Source: Dehalococcoidia bacterium (lineage in GTDB: Bacteria > Chloroflexota > Dehalococcoidia > SZUA-161). Taken from it: DNA of 48,436 nucleotides. Position 1 is the first letter of the stretch. Each line of letters begins with the position of its first letter. A program made the translations under genes and the position numbers. Below, in pieces: positions 1-7,943 of the stretch. The stretch is from NCBI GenBank assembly GCA_030619685.1, contig JAUXAX010000013.1, positions 1 to 48,436 on the forward strand, in the 5' to 3' direction. The notes beneath the pieces are model-generated. The model searched no databases, was not told where the DNA came from, and saw only the letters and a program-made list of their open reading frames with translations.

Positions 1-510
1 TATGATGAACTGGCCACTGCCTTCAGCAAGAAAGGAATACAGGCCATGATCATCGAGTCGGCCCTTCCTGAGATCGAGGAGGAGGCTAACCGGCTGCTCG
101 GCCGGATGACAGACAACCGAATGCACCTGAGAATCGAGAGCCAGCGCGATACCAAGAGAGGCGATACTATCGAGACCCTGGAGATAAAGATATCGGACGA
201 GCTGGGCACACGTAACTACGAGATGTTCAGCGGAGGCGAAGCCTTTAGGGTCAATTTCGCGCTGCGAATTGCCCTGTCCAAGCTCCTGGCAAGGCGAGCC
301 GGTGCACCTCTGCCAACGCTTATTATCGATGAAGGCTTCGGCACACAGGACAGCGCTGGCAGGGAAAAGCTGGTAGAAGCCATAAACTCAATTCAAGACG
401 ACTTCGAGAAGATATTGGTCATCACCCACATCGAGGAGCTAAAGGATGCCTTCCCGGTGCGCATCGAGGTTACCAAGACCGAAGAGGGCTCGACGTTCTC
501 GCTGAGCTAG
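1..510 (+). CDS. sbcC: SbcC/Rad50-type exonuclease ATPase, C-terminal part (5' truncated by window)
   Basis: The reading frame is open from base 1, so about 169 residues of the C-terminal ATPase lobe are visible. The ABC signature (FSGGE), the Walker B strand with its acidic pair (LIIDEGFGTQD) and the H-loop histidine (VITHIEEL) follow in the order found in SbcC/Rad50 proteins. SbcC pairs with the SbcD nuclease to process DNA hairpins and double-strand ends. The preceding coiled coil and Walker A lie outside the window. The EGFGTQD form after Walker B is typical of SbcC rather than of transporter ATPases. No terminator hairpin follows the stop. sbcD is not visible and, if linked, would lie upstream. 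Confidence 0.9.
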   Translation, partial: YDELATAFSKKGIQAMIIESALPEIEEEANRLLGRMTDNRMHLRIESQRDTKRGDTIETLEIKISDELGTRNYEMFSGGEAFRVNFALRIALSKLLARRAGAPLPTLIIDEGFGTQDSAGREKLVEAINSIQDDFEKILVITHIEELKDAFPVRIEVTKTEEGSTFSLS

Positions 511-592
511 CAGAGTCTGGGGCATGGGCTGCGCCTTTAAAGTAGGCCCGCTTGTTAGGTTTTCTTTCAACAAACTGTCCAAGAAGCCCAAA

Positions 593-646
593 GTTGGGAG
601 GAAAGGTTAACTTAACAAATGTGGTGGGAGGAAAAGTTAAGTTGAC
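593..646. repeat. Two tandem copies of a 24-bp motif, 30-bp period
   Basis: Copies at 593-616 and 623-646 match at 20 of 24 positions, with the shared core GGGAGGAAA followed by GTTAA. Related GGGAGGTAAAGT sequence recurs at 10574-10585. Such repeated motifs are common at ends of IS21- or IS481-type elements, but no transposase lies nearby, so this is only a candidate relic. Confidence 0.4.
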
Positions 647-670
647 AGTGTGCGATAATTGTGCTATATG
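642..670 (+). promoter_or_regulatory. Candidate sigma-70 promoter for the CFI-box surface protein
   Basis: TTGACA at 642-647 and TATATG at 665-670 are separated by exactly 17 bp. The predicted start near 677 would give a leader of about 200 nt before the ATG at 879. The -35 box is perfect and the -10 box is weak. It overlaps the second tandem repeat copy, so an outward-reading transposon-end promoter is another possibility. Confidence 0.45.
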
Positions 671-671
671 G

Positions 672-766
672 GGTGCATCTACTATAGTACGTGGTACTGT
701 AGTACTAGGTGCATCACCATCTGCACGATAGCAGCAATTTGCCAGGCGCCTCCTGGCACAAATTGC
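672..766 (+). promoter_or_regulatory. Two hairpins in the leader of the surface-protein gene
   Basis: Hairpin 1 pairs 680-690 with 694-704 (10 of 11 Watson-Crick pairs, one G-T) around a 3-nt loop, and it is flanked by direct repeats GGTGCATC at 672-679 and 708-715. Hairpin 2 pairs 734-746 with 752-766: 13 pairs, a 2-nt bulge and a 5-nt loop. Neither is followed by a T-run, so they are not ordinary terminators. The flanking 8-bp repeats could instead be a target-site duplication around a tiny insertion. No known riboswitch consensus was recognised. Confidence 0.4.
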
Positions 767-860
767 CCCTCTGTACGTGGCGATTGAGCCGCGTCCAATT
801 AATTCTTTGCGATGCTCGCTATTCCCGAGGTCGACGGGCGATGAGGCAAAGGCCTAAAGG

Positions 861-872
861 AAAGGAGGTGAT
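861..872 (+). promoter_or_regulatory. Strong ribosome binding site
   Basis: AAAGGAGGTGAT is an almost complete complement of the 16S rRNA 3' end, 6 nt before the ATG at 879. It fixes the start and suggests high translation. Confidence 0.8.
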
Positions 873-878
873 ACAGAG

Positions 879-2084
879 ATGAAAAAGAAGAGCGTTTCAT
901 TAGTAGCGGCGCTAATACTTATGTTAGTGGCTATACCTGCAGGCACAACAGGTGTTGCTTTTGCACACTCCGGGGAGGTGATCATCTCCAGTTGGGCTAC
1001 GACGACACCGGTAATAGATGGAGTCATCGGAGTCGGTGAGTGGACAGACGCCACCCAGTTTACCATTGTCGACCTTGTGCCATCAGGAGGAGGCACTGTC
1101 TTGATACCAGGACAAGGTCCCAGTGGTATTGGCTATGTGAAAAATGATGCGACCATGCTGTACATGGCCTTCGAAATACCTGACTTGACATTCAACCTAT
1201 GGGTCGGACCAATCCAACAGCCCGTGCCGGGTGACACATCTGGCGCATTCTTTGATACGAATCTCTCCGGCGGGCACGACGGGGCTCTGACTCCTTGGAA
1301 TGAGGACGGCATGGGGCAGGCGCCGGGCTTAGTCTCGGGTTTAGCACCTCCACATGGTGGTCTGGACTATCTGGATTTATTCTGGTGGGGCGCCCAAGTG
1401 TTACCCCCCCCGCTTCCCCCAGTCGCTCCTGATTTTTTGTTCTTCCCTGGTGTCACAAACGGCACGGGTGACTGTACCCATGGCGGGGGGAACTGGTACT
1501 ACGAGTTCAAGAAGCCTTTAAACAGCGGAGATCCGTCGGGTTTCGACCTGGCTACATCTCCAGGACAGACTGTTGGCTTGATCGTTGGAGCTGTCGACGT
1601 CTGGGCTCCTGCGGCCTGGGGCTGGCCAACGGCGGGATTCGACCCGTTGAACCTTGGTACTTGGGGAAACTTAGTACTTGCTGGTAGTGGGCCCTCACCC
1701 ACGCCTACACCTGGCCCAGGAGGTGGAGGAGGGGGAGGAGGAGGAGGCTGCTTCATCGCTACCGCGGCCTACGGCTCCTATCTCGACAGTCATGTAGAGA
1801 CGCTGCGGGATTTCCGAGACCAGTATCTGGTGACCAACCCTGTAGGCTCAGCCTTGGTATCGGCTTACTACGAGCTCAGCCCGCCAGTGGCCGAGTTCAT
1901 TGATGACCATCCCGCCCTGAAGCCGATGGTGAGGGCTGGTTTGATGCCAGCAGTGGCCCTGAGCACCGTGGCCGTCAACACCACATTGGCCGAGAAGATA
2001 GCCATGGTCAGCGGGTTAGCGCTGGTTTCTTTGGCTTTGGGCATGTGGCTCAGGAGACGGGCTGCTAGAAAGATGACCTACTGA
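879..2084 (+). CDS. Secreted surface protein with CFI-box C-terminal sorting signal
   Basis: The 401-aa protein starts at an ATG preceded by a near-perfect Shine-Dalgarno (AAAGGAGGTGAT, 861-872). Residues 1-30 form a signal peptide with a lysine-rich start and hydrophobic core. Residues 44-63 ([12 protein letters not shown], then DATQF) match the opening of CBM9-like/DOMON-type beta-sandwich domains. A Pro/Thr then poly-Gly linker (about 270-290) leads to [10 protein letters not shown] at 291-300, a C-terminal segment of about 70 residues, a transmembrane helix (about 373-390) and an RRR cluster. This is the layout of CFI-box-CTERM proteins, thought to be exported and anchored or processed at the envelope. 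The natural ligand is unknown. It is a plausible substrate for the glycan locus downstream, but that link is inference. Confidence 0.75.
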   Translation: MKKKSVSLVAALILMLVAIPAGTTGVAFAHSGEVIISSWATTTPVIDGVIGVGEWTDATQFTIVDLVPSGGGTVLIPGQGPSGIGYVKNDATMLYMAFEIPDLTFNLWVGPIQQPVPGDTSGAFFDTNLSGGHDGALTPWNEDGMGQAPGLVSGLAPPHGGLDYLDLFWWGAQVLPPPLPPVAPDFLFFPGVTNGTGDCTHGGGNWYYEFKKPLNSGDPSGFDLATSPGQTVGLIVGAVDVWAPAAWGWPTAGFDPLNLGTWGNLVLAGSGPSPTPTPGPGGGGGGGGGGCFIATAAYGSYLDSHVETLRDFRDQYLVTNPVGSALVSAYYELSPPVAEFIDDHPALKPMVRAGLMPAVALSTVAVNTTLAEKIAMVSGLALVSLALGMWLRRRAARKMTY

Positions 2085-2112
2085 TCCCAGGCGAAGTAGG
2101 TTCGAAGTAAGT

Positions 2113-2144
2113 AGCGACAGCTCCCGCAACCGGGAGCTATCGCT
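2113..2144 (+). terminator. Hairpin terminator after the surface-protein gene
   Basis: AGCGACAGCTCCCG (2113-2126) pairs with 2131-2144 around a 4-nt loop, 13 of 14 positions pairing. It lies 29 bp after the stop codon and is followed by a pyrimidine-rich but interrupted tract (CTTCGGTTCT), so it is a plausible but imperfect intrinsic terminator. Confidence 0.6.
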
Positions 2145-2499
2145 CTTCGGTTCTGCCGAAAAAGCGTCCCTTCCCATGGACGTCATCAAGCCCAGGGGGG
2201 TGAGCTTATGGTTTACCCTCCTCTCTTTGAGAACCACCTCAAAACCCTGGCTCTGCGTTCTATCGTGCAGGATTTGGGAGCTATGCCCTTCCCTTATCCT
2301 ACCAGAGTCCTCACCTATCATCCTAGCTTCGTTCCCTTCTCGCCCTGTTTGAGCTGAGCGTTCAACAGAGGAGACGCGACTCTAGCCAGCAAGATAAGCT
2401 CCAGCAAGGGCGAAAAAGGGGTGCGGGGACATAGCGCCCGAAGCTATATTAGGGTGGGCGGGAGGAAATATGTTGCTAAACAGTCTCAACAAAAGCCAA
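2145..2499. other. Intergenic stretch, no gene recognised
   Basis: This stretch separates the surface-protein gene from rpsO. Short frames exist on both strands but none has a ribosome binding site or recognisable protein similarity. Nothing else was identified in it. Confidence 0.5.
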
Positions 2500-2529
2500 T
2501 TTACATGGTCTCTCGTCCTATGTTATAAT
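2500..2529 (+). promoter_or_regulatory. Promoter of the rpsO-pnp-dap operon
   Basis: TTTACA at 2500-2505 (5 of 6 consensus), an 18-bp spacer, and a perfect TATAAT at 2524-2529. The predicted start near 2536 gives a short leader of about 24 nt containing GGAG (2549-2552) ahead of the rpsO ATG. Confidence 0.75.
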
Positions 2530-2559
2530 AATCTGCTGTTGGCAAAATGGAGTAACTAG

Positions 2560-2826
2560 ATGATAGAAAAAGAGAAGAAGGATGCTATCGTCCACGAATT
2601 TCAGCTTCGGGAGGGGGATAGCGGCTCAACCGAGGTCCAGGTTGCGCTGCTTACTGAAAGGATAAATCAGTTGACTGAACACCTCAAATCGCACACCCAT
2701 GACTATCATTCCCAGAGAGGTCTTTTGAAGCTGGTGGGGCAACGGCGCCGCCTCTTGCGGTATCTCAGCAATAACGATGTGAATCGCTATCGACAACTGA
2801 TAGCAAGGCTCGGTCTTCGCAAGTAG
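2560..2826 (+). CDS. rpsO: 30S ribosomal protein S15
   Basis: The 88-aa length is exactly that of the S15 family. Recognisable family features are [17 protein letters not shown] (residues 20-36), [22 protein letters not shown] (about 46-67, containing the rRNA-contacting His/Asp/Ser and basic residues) and the C-terminal [13 protein letters not shown]15 binds the central domain of 16S rRNA early in small-subunit assembly. pnp follows after 42 nt, the common bacterial rpsO-pnp pairing. In some bacteria S15 represses its own mRNA; the very short leader here leaves little room for such a structure. Confidence 0.97.
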   Translation: MIEKEKKDAIVHEFQLREGDSGSTEVQVALLTERINQLTEHLKSHTHDYHSQRGLLKLVGQRRRLLRYLSNNDVNRYRQLIARLGLRK

Positions 2827-2868
2827 GAGAGGGGCTTGGTGGGGCAATAGGAGAGAGGGTAAAACCAG

Positions 2869-5130
2869 ATGACAAACGATTTTCAGTGTGATATCGCCGG
2901 AAGAACCCTGCGCATCGAAAGCGGAAGGCTCGCTGAGCAGGCTAGCGGAGCAGTCACTGTCCACTACGGTGAGACCGTAGTTCTGATTACCGCGTGCACC
3001 AGCGCCGAACCCAGGGAAGGGATAGACTTCCTGCCGCTTACTATAGACTACGAAGAGAGGCTTTATGCCGCAGGGAAAATCCCCGGCAGTTTCTTCAGGA
3101 GGGAGGGGAGGCCCAGCCAGGAGGCAGTGCTGACAAGCAGGCTTACTGATCGGCCCTTGCGCCCACTTTTCCCCAAGGATTTTCGCCGCGATATCCAAGT
3201 GGTAATGACTGTGCTCTCAGCGGATCAGGAGAACGATCCCGATATCCTGGCTATCATCGGTGCGTCGGCAGCACTCGGCATCTCGGACATTCCCTTCAGC
3301 GGGCCAGTTGCTGCTACTCGGGTCGGCTACATAGATGGAGAGTATGTGCTCAACCCTACCTTCACCCAGCTTACCCAAAGTAAGCTAGACCTTGTTATCG
3401 CCGGCACCAGAGATGGAGCAGTCATGATAGAGGCAGAGGCAAAGGAGTTGTCAGAGGATATCGTACTCCAAGGAATCAAATTCGGCCAGGACGCAAACCA
3501 GGAGGTGGTCAATCTCCAGGAACGGCTTATCGAAGCTTTTGGCAAACCAAAAATGGAGCTCAAGGCCAAGGAGCTTAGCTCAGAACTCCAAACAGATGTC
3601 ACCGCCACTATTCGGGAAAAGCTTGGGCCGGGACTTGGTTGGAAAGACCGAGAAGAGCGTGAGGATGTTTTAGATCAGCTCAAGGAAGAGATCGAGGCGA
3701 AGTGGGGAAGCACCTATTCTGCCCAGGAGATAAGTTCAGCCTTAGAGTTAGGGCTTAAGGAAAGAGTGAGGGCACTCATCCTGGAGGAAGGAACTAGGCC
3801 CGATGGCCGAGGCTTGACCGATATTCGCCCCATCAGTTGTGAGGTGGGGACTTTCCCTCGCACTCACGGCTCAGGATTGTTCACCAGAGGGCAGACCCAA
3901 GTGCTAACCATCGCAACCCTCGGCTCGCCAGGACAGGAGCAACAGATCGATGGGATTGGACAGGAGGAGAGCAAGCGTTTCATGCACCACTATAACTTCC
4001 CCCCGTTCAGTACAGGCGAGGTAAAGCGTATGGGCTCTCCCGGGCGTCGTGAGATCGGACACGGAGCACTGGCAGAACGAGCTTTGGCTCCTGTGCTGCC
4101 CGATGAGGTCGATTTCCCCTACACAATTCGCCTCGTCTCCGAGGTATTGAGTTCCAACGGCAGCACTTCCATGGCAAGCGTCTGTGGCAGTACCTTATCC
4201 CTCATGGACGCCGGTGTACCCATCAAGACACCGGTAGCGGGCGTAGCCATGGGCCTGGTAACGGGAGAGAATAGCAAATTTGCCGTGCTCAGTGACATCG
4301 ATGGACTGGAGGATGCCCTTGGCGATATGGACTTCAAGGTGGCAGGAACGGCTGAGGGGATAACAGCGCTCCAGATGGACATCAAGATAAAGAGCGTAAG
4401 CTATGAGATTATGGAGAAGTGTCTGAGCCAAGCAAGGGACGCCTGCCTGTTCATCCTGGAGAGAATGAAAGAGACCATTAGCGCCAGCCGACCAGAAATA
4501 AGCAAATACGCGCCTCGGCTAACCAAAATAACAATTGACCCTGAGAAGATCCGCCACGTGATTGGCCCCGGGGGCAGGACCATTAGGTCGATAATGAGCG
4601 AGACCAAGGTGACCGTTGACGTCGAGAACGATGGCACTGTCCTTATTGGCTCACCGAGCGAGGAGGCAACCCAAAAGGCCATCAAAATAATTGAGGAACT
4701 GACCAGGGATGTTGAGGTAGGCGGGACATACACCGGTCGAGTGACCCGGGTAACCAACTTCGGAGCTTTTGTTGAAATCCTGCCCGGCAAGGAGGGTCTG
4801 GTGCACATCAGCGAGCTGGCCGACTATCGAGCAGCCAGCGTTGCGGATGTGGTCAAGGTTGGTGACGAGGTCATGGTCATGGTCACTGAGATCGATCGCA
4901 TGGGCAGGATCAATCTTTCCCGTCGTGCAGTGCTCGAAAAGCTGTCTCAGATACCAGGTGCCCGCTTGGGAGCTGACCAGAAGGAGCCCCCAAACTATCC
5001 CTTCAAAAGACATACAGGGTCTGGGCCTCCGCGCCCCTATCGCGATGAGGACAGAGGACCTGGAAATAGGGGAGCCTCAAGAGAGCGACCCAGGAGCGAT
5101 TACCCAAAGCGGCCACCCCAGCAGGAATAG
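2869..5130 (+). CDS. pnp: Polyribonucleotide nucleotidyltransferase (PNPase)
   Basis: The 753-aa protein carries the full PNPase order: first RNase PH domain (from residue 1, with FFRREGRPSQEAVLTSRL near 80-97), an alpha-helical linker, second RNase PH domain (EEGTRPDGRGLTDIRP near 305-320; the catalytic-core GSTSMASVCGSTLSLMDAG near 429-447), KH domain with the GPGG loop near 565, and an S1 domain (from about 622, TRVTNFGAFVEI). The basic, Pro/Gly-rich tail resembles the disordered C-termini of other PNPases. PNPase degrades RNA 3' to 5' using phosphate and can add heteropolymeric tails. It lies 42 nt after rpsO and 33 nt before dapB, so cotranscription is likely. Confidence 0.98.
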   Translation: MTNDFQCDIAGRTLRIESGRLAEQASGAVTVHYGETVVLITACTSAEPREGIDFLPLTIDYEERLYAAGKIPGSFFRREGRPSQEAVLTSRLTDRPLRPLFPKDFRRDIQVVMTVLSADQENDPDILAIIGASAALGISDIPFSGPVAATRVGYIDGEYVLNPTFTQLTQSKLDLVIAGTRDGAVMIEAEAKELSEDIVLQGIKFGQDANQEVVNLQERLIEAFGKPKMELKAKELSSELQTDVTATIREKLGPGLGWKDREEREDVLDQLKEEIEAKWGSTYSAQEISSALELGLKERVRALILEEGTRPDGRGLTDIRPISCEVGTFPRTHGSGLFTRGQTQVLTIATLGSPGQEQQIDGIGQEESKRFMHHYNFPPFSTGEVKRMGSPGRREIGHGALAERALAPVLPDEVDFPYTIRLVSEVLSSNGSTSMASVCGSTLSLMDAGVPIKTPVAGVAMGLVTGENSKFAVLSDIDGLEDALGDMDFKVAGTAEGITALQMDIKIKSVSYEIMEKCLSQARDACLFILERMKETISASRPEISKYAPRLTKITIDPEKIRHVIGPGGRTIRSIMSETKVTVDVENDGTVLIGSPSEEATQKAIKIIEELTRDVEVGGTYTGRVTRVTNFGAFVEILPGKEGLVHISELADYRAASVADVVKVGDEVMVMVTEIDRMGRINLSRRAVLEKLSQIPGARLGADQKEPPNYPFKRHTGSGPPRPYRDEDRGPGNRGASRERPRSDYPKRPPQQE

Positions 5131-5163
5131 ATAGACGAACAGTGGTGAGGAAGCAAGAAGCTG

Positions 5164-5976
5164 ATGGGGCAAGTAAAGGTTTTGGTGCACGGCGCGTTGG
5201 GAAAGATGGGGCAAGAGGTGCTCAGGGCCCTGTGTCGAGATCCAGAGCTTGAAGCAGTGGCTGGAGTAGATATAAGGGCGGAGGGCGAAGAGCTACTCTT
5301 ACCCGATGGTTCTCGCTCCATCCCGCTGTCTGCTGACCTAGAAGCGACTCTTAGACGCAATCCCCCCGACGTTCTGGTAGATTTCACTACGGTCGAGGCC
5401 ACGATGTCTGCAGTGCGAACTGTAGCAAAACACAATGTCAGGCTGGTGATCGGAACCACAGGGCTATCCGCTGCGGATCTCGACGAGATCAAGAGCCTGT
5501 GTCAGAGGCAAGGAATAGGGGCAGTGGTCGCCCCCAACTTCTCCTTGGCAGCGGCAGTGATGATTCACCTGGCAAGAACAGCAGCTAGGTTCTTCGATTA
5601 TGCTGAGATTATCGAGATGCACCATGAGCAAAAGGCTGATGCGCCATCGGGAACCGCCCTGGCTACGGCTAGGGAGATGGTTGAATCCAGAGGCAAGGCC
5701 TTTGTTCACGCCTCTGCCACAAGTGAGAGCATTCCCGGCTGTCGCGGTGGCGAGTTTGAGGGAGTGGCGCTACATTCCGTGCGGCTGCCAGGGATGCTTG
5801 CTCACCAGGAGATTATTCTAGGCGCATCGGGTCAAACACTGAGGATACGACTTGACCAGATAAGTCGAGAAGCCTTCATGCCTTGCGTTACCCTGGCCAT
5901 CAAGAAGGTGGGCGAACTCAAGGAGGCGGTCTTTGGCTTGGACAAGCTTCTGGGTCTTGAGGAGGAGAGTTGCTAG
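5164..5976 (+). CDS. dapB: 4-hydroxy-tetrahydrodipicolinate reductase
   Basis: The 270-aa length is typical of DapB. The NAD(P)-binding glycine loop is at residues 8-17 (VHGALGKMGQ), GTTG at 97-100, and the diagnostic catalytic motif EMHHEQKADAPSGTA at 151-165 with the paired histidines (153-154) and lysine 157. The enzyme reduces the product of DapA in the diaminopimelate/lysine pathway. The gene sits in one run with asd and dapA, so three successive pathway steps are encoded together. The ATG at 5164 is preceded by GAGGAAG at a normal distance. The stop is 11 nt before the asd ATG. Confidence 0.97.
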   Translation: MGQVKVLVHGALGKMGQEVLRALCRDPELEAVAGVDIRAEGEELLLPDGSRSIPLSADLEATLRRNPPDVLVDFTTVEATMSAVRTVAKHNVRLVIGTTGLSAADLDEIKSLCQRQGIGAVVAPNFSLAAAVMIHLARTAARFFDYAEIIEMHHEQKADAPSGTALATAREMVESRGKAFVHASATSESIPGCRGGEFEGVALHSVRLPGMLAHQEIILGASGQTLRIRLDQISREAFMPCVTLAIKKVGELKEAVFGLDKLLGLEEESC

Positions 5977-5987
5977 GGTCTTTGCTG

Positions 5988-7001
5988 ATGAGAAAATATC
6001 ACACTGCTATTGTCGGGGCCACTGGGCTCGTGGGACAGGAGTTTATCAAGGTCCTGGAGCAGAGGGATTTTCCCATGGCCTCGGTCCATCTACTTGCCTC
6101 CGATAGATCAGCAGGGAAGAAGCTATTTGTAAATCATCGAGAGATCGAGGTCGAGGAGGTCATGCCCAACTCGTTTGACCCGGTAGATATAGCACTATTC
6201 TCCGCGGGGAGCGAGGTCAGTAAGCACTTTGCACCGATAGCAGCCAAGAGAGGCGCGGTAGTGGTCGATAACAGCGCCGCCTTCAGAATGAATCCCGATG
6301 TCCCTCTCGTGGTTCCTGAGGTCAACCCCGAGGACCTGGAGCATCATCAAGGTATAATTGCCAATCCTAACTGCTCCACTATTCAGATGGTGGTCGCACT
6401 CTATCCGCTGCATAAGGCAAATCCCATCAAGAGGATCGTGGTGGATACCTACCAGGCGGTATCGGGCACGGGCTCAGCCGCTGTAGATGAGCTCAATAGC
6501 CAAACGAGGCTGATCCTTGAGGGAAAGAGCACTGTCCCTCATGTTTACCCTCACCAGATAGCCTTCAACCTGCTCCCTGAGATCGATGTATTCCTTGATG
6601 ACGGCTACACTAAGGAAGAGTGGAAAATGATCCATGAGACGAGGAAGATCTTTCATGATGAGAGTATCGCCATTTCAGCGACCTGTGTACGCGTGCCAGT
6701 AGTTGCCGGACACGGTGAAGCAATCCACGTTGAGTTCAGCGATCCCATGAGCCCTGAGGAGGCACGAAATATCCTGGCCACTGCCCCCGGTGTTAAAGTG
6801 TTGGATGACCCCCCTATCAGCCTCTATCCCCATCCCTGGTCGGTGGCTGGAACTGACGATGTCTTTGTCGGGCGCATACGTCGCGATGCTTCACACCCCA
6901 ATGGACTGGCGATGTGGGTCGTTGCTGATAACTTACGCAAAGGGGCAGCTCTCAATGCCGTCCAGATTGCTGAGGAACTGGTCTCAAAGGGCTGGCTCTA
7001 A
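5988..7001 (+). CDS. asd: Aspartate-semialdehyde dehydrogenase
   Basis: The 337-aa enzyme reduces aspartyl phosphate to aspartate semialdehyde, the substrate of DapA. Visible features: NADP-binding AIVGATGLVGQEF (residues 7-19), the active-site cysteine at 129 within NPNCSTI, and the histidine region VPVVAGHGEAIHVEF. A TTG at 5970 is also in frame, but it overlaps dapB; starting at the ATG gives MRKYHTAIVGATG, the usual family beginning, so 5988 is preferred although GGAGGA (5961-5966) is rather distant. The gene is followed after 20 nt by dapA. Confidence 0.96.
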   Translation: MRKYHTAIVGATGLVGQEFIKVLEQRDFPMASVHLLASDRSAGKKLFVNHREIEVEEVMPNSFDPVDIALFSAGSEVSKHFAPIAAKRGAVVVDNSAAFRMNPDVPLVVPEVNPEDLEHHQGIIANPNCSTIQMVVALYPLHKANPIKRIVVDTYQAVSGTGSAAVDELNSQTRLILEGKSTVPHVYPHQIAFNLLPEIDVFLDDGYTKEEWKMIHETRKIFHDESIAISATCVRVPVVAGHGEAIHVEFSDPMSPEEARNILATAPGVKVLDDPPISLYPHPWSVAGTDDVFVGRIRRDASHPNGLAMWVVADNLRKGAALNAVQIAEELVSKGWL

Positions 7002-7021
7002 GAAACGCGAGGAGATATCAA

Positions 7022-7915
7022 TTGCTAGATTTGGGGCGTCTGCTTACTGCGATGGTAACCCCCTTCGATGAGAAGGGGGATGTGGATTACGAGCAGGCAA
7101 AAAGACTGGCATTGGCATTACTTGACTCGGGGAGCGACGGAGTAGTAGTCTCGGGCACCACCGGTGAGTCACCCACCCTCAGCCGAGAGGAGAAGTTACG
7201 ACTTTTCGCTGAGGTGAATTCCGCAGTGGGGAAGAGAGGGACAGTGGTGGCCGGCACCGGTAGCTACAATACCAAGGAGAGCCTGGAGCTTACCACGGAA
7301 GCAGAGACGATCGGCGTCGATGCTGCGCTACTGGTGGTGCCTTACTACAATAAGCCTACTCAACAAGGGCTATTGGAGCACTTTCAGACCATTGCCAGAG
7401 GAACAAACCTGCCCTGCATCCTATATAACGTGCCTAGTCGCAGTATCACCAGTCTCTCCCCGCAAACAGTTATTGAGCTAAGCCGAGTCGACAACATCGT
7501 TGGGTTAAAGGAAGCGAGCGGCGATCTGGGGCAGTCAGCTAAGGTCCTCGATGGGGTGCATAAGGACTTTCTACTCTACAGCGGCAATGATAGCGACACT
7601 TTCCCTCTGCTTTCTCTGGGTAGCTATGGAGTTATCAGCGTCGCCTCTCATCTGGTGGGAACTCAGATCAAGGAGATGATCTCCAAAGCAATTAGCGGGG
7701 GAACGACGGAGGCTGCTACTATCCACCGCAGGCTGTTGCCCTTGGTCAACGCCTTGTTTATTGTCTCCAATCCCATCCCCATCAAATACGCTTTAAACTA
7801 TTTGGGATTCGCTGTGGGCAAGCCGCGTTTGCCCCTCACGCTACCCGACGAAAAGTCGGCAGCAGCAATAAAAGCTGTGCTCAAGGACTACCACATCGAT
7901 CTCTCATTGGGCTGA
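7022..7915 (+). CDS. dapA: 4-hydroxy-tetrahydrodipicolinate synthase
   Basis: The 297-aa TIM-barrel aldolase condenses pyruvate with aspartate semialdehyde. Family hallmarks are all present: GTTGES (45-50), the Tyr of VPYYNKPTQQGL near 107-118, Tyr135 in LYNVPSR, and the Schiff-base lysine 163 in GLKEASGD. Translation starts at TTG (7022), with GAGGAG 8 nt upstream supporting it. It closes the rpsO-pnp-dapB-asd-dapA run. The next gene, miaB, is convergent with a 28-bp gap in which no clear terminator hairpin was seen. Confidence 0.97.
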   Translation: MLDLGRLLTAMVTPFDEKGDVDYEQAKRLALALLDSGSDGVVVSGTTGESPTLSREEKLRLFAEVNSAVGKRGTVVAGTGSYNTKESLELTTEAETIGVDAALLVVPYYNKPTQQGLLEHFQTIARGTNLPCILYNVPSRSITSLSPQTVIELSRVDNIVGLKEASGDLGQSAKVLDGVHKDFLLYSGNDSDTFPLLSLGSYGVISVASHLVGTQIKEMISKAISGGTTEAATIHRRLLPLVNALFIVSNPIPIKYALNYLGFAVGKPRLPLTLPDEKSAAAIKAVLKDYHIDLSLG

Positions 7916-7943
7916 AGCTTTTTCCCGCGCTCCCTGACCATCC

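Noticed and set aside
780..878. Possible cyclic-di-GMP (GEMM) riboswitch before the surface-protein gene
   Set aside because: The GCAAAGGCCTAAAGG text superficially recalls GEMM, but the required conserved GNRA loop, receptor and pairing order could not be built.
4401..5013. Long minus-strand frames inside pnp
   Set aside because: They are reverse-strand shadows of a confidently identified gene, with no ribosome sites or domain similarity.
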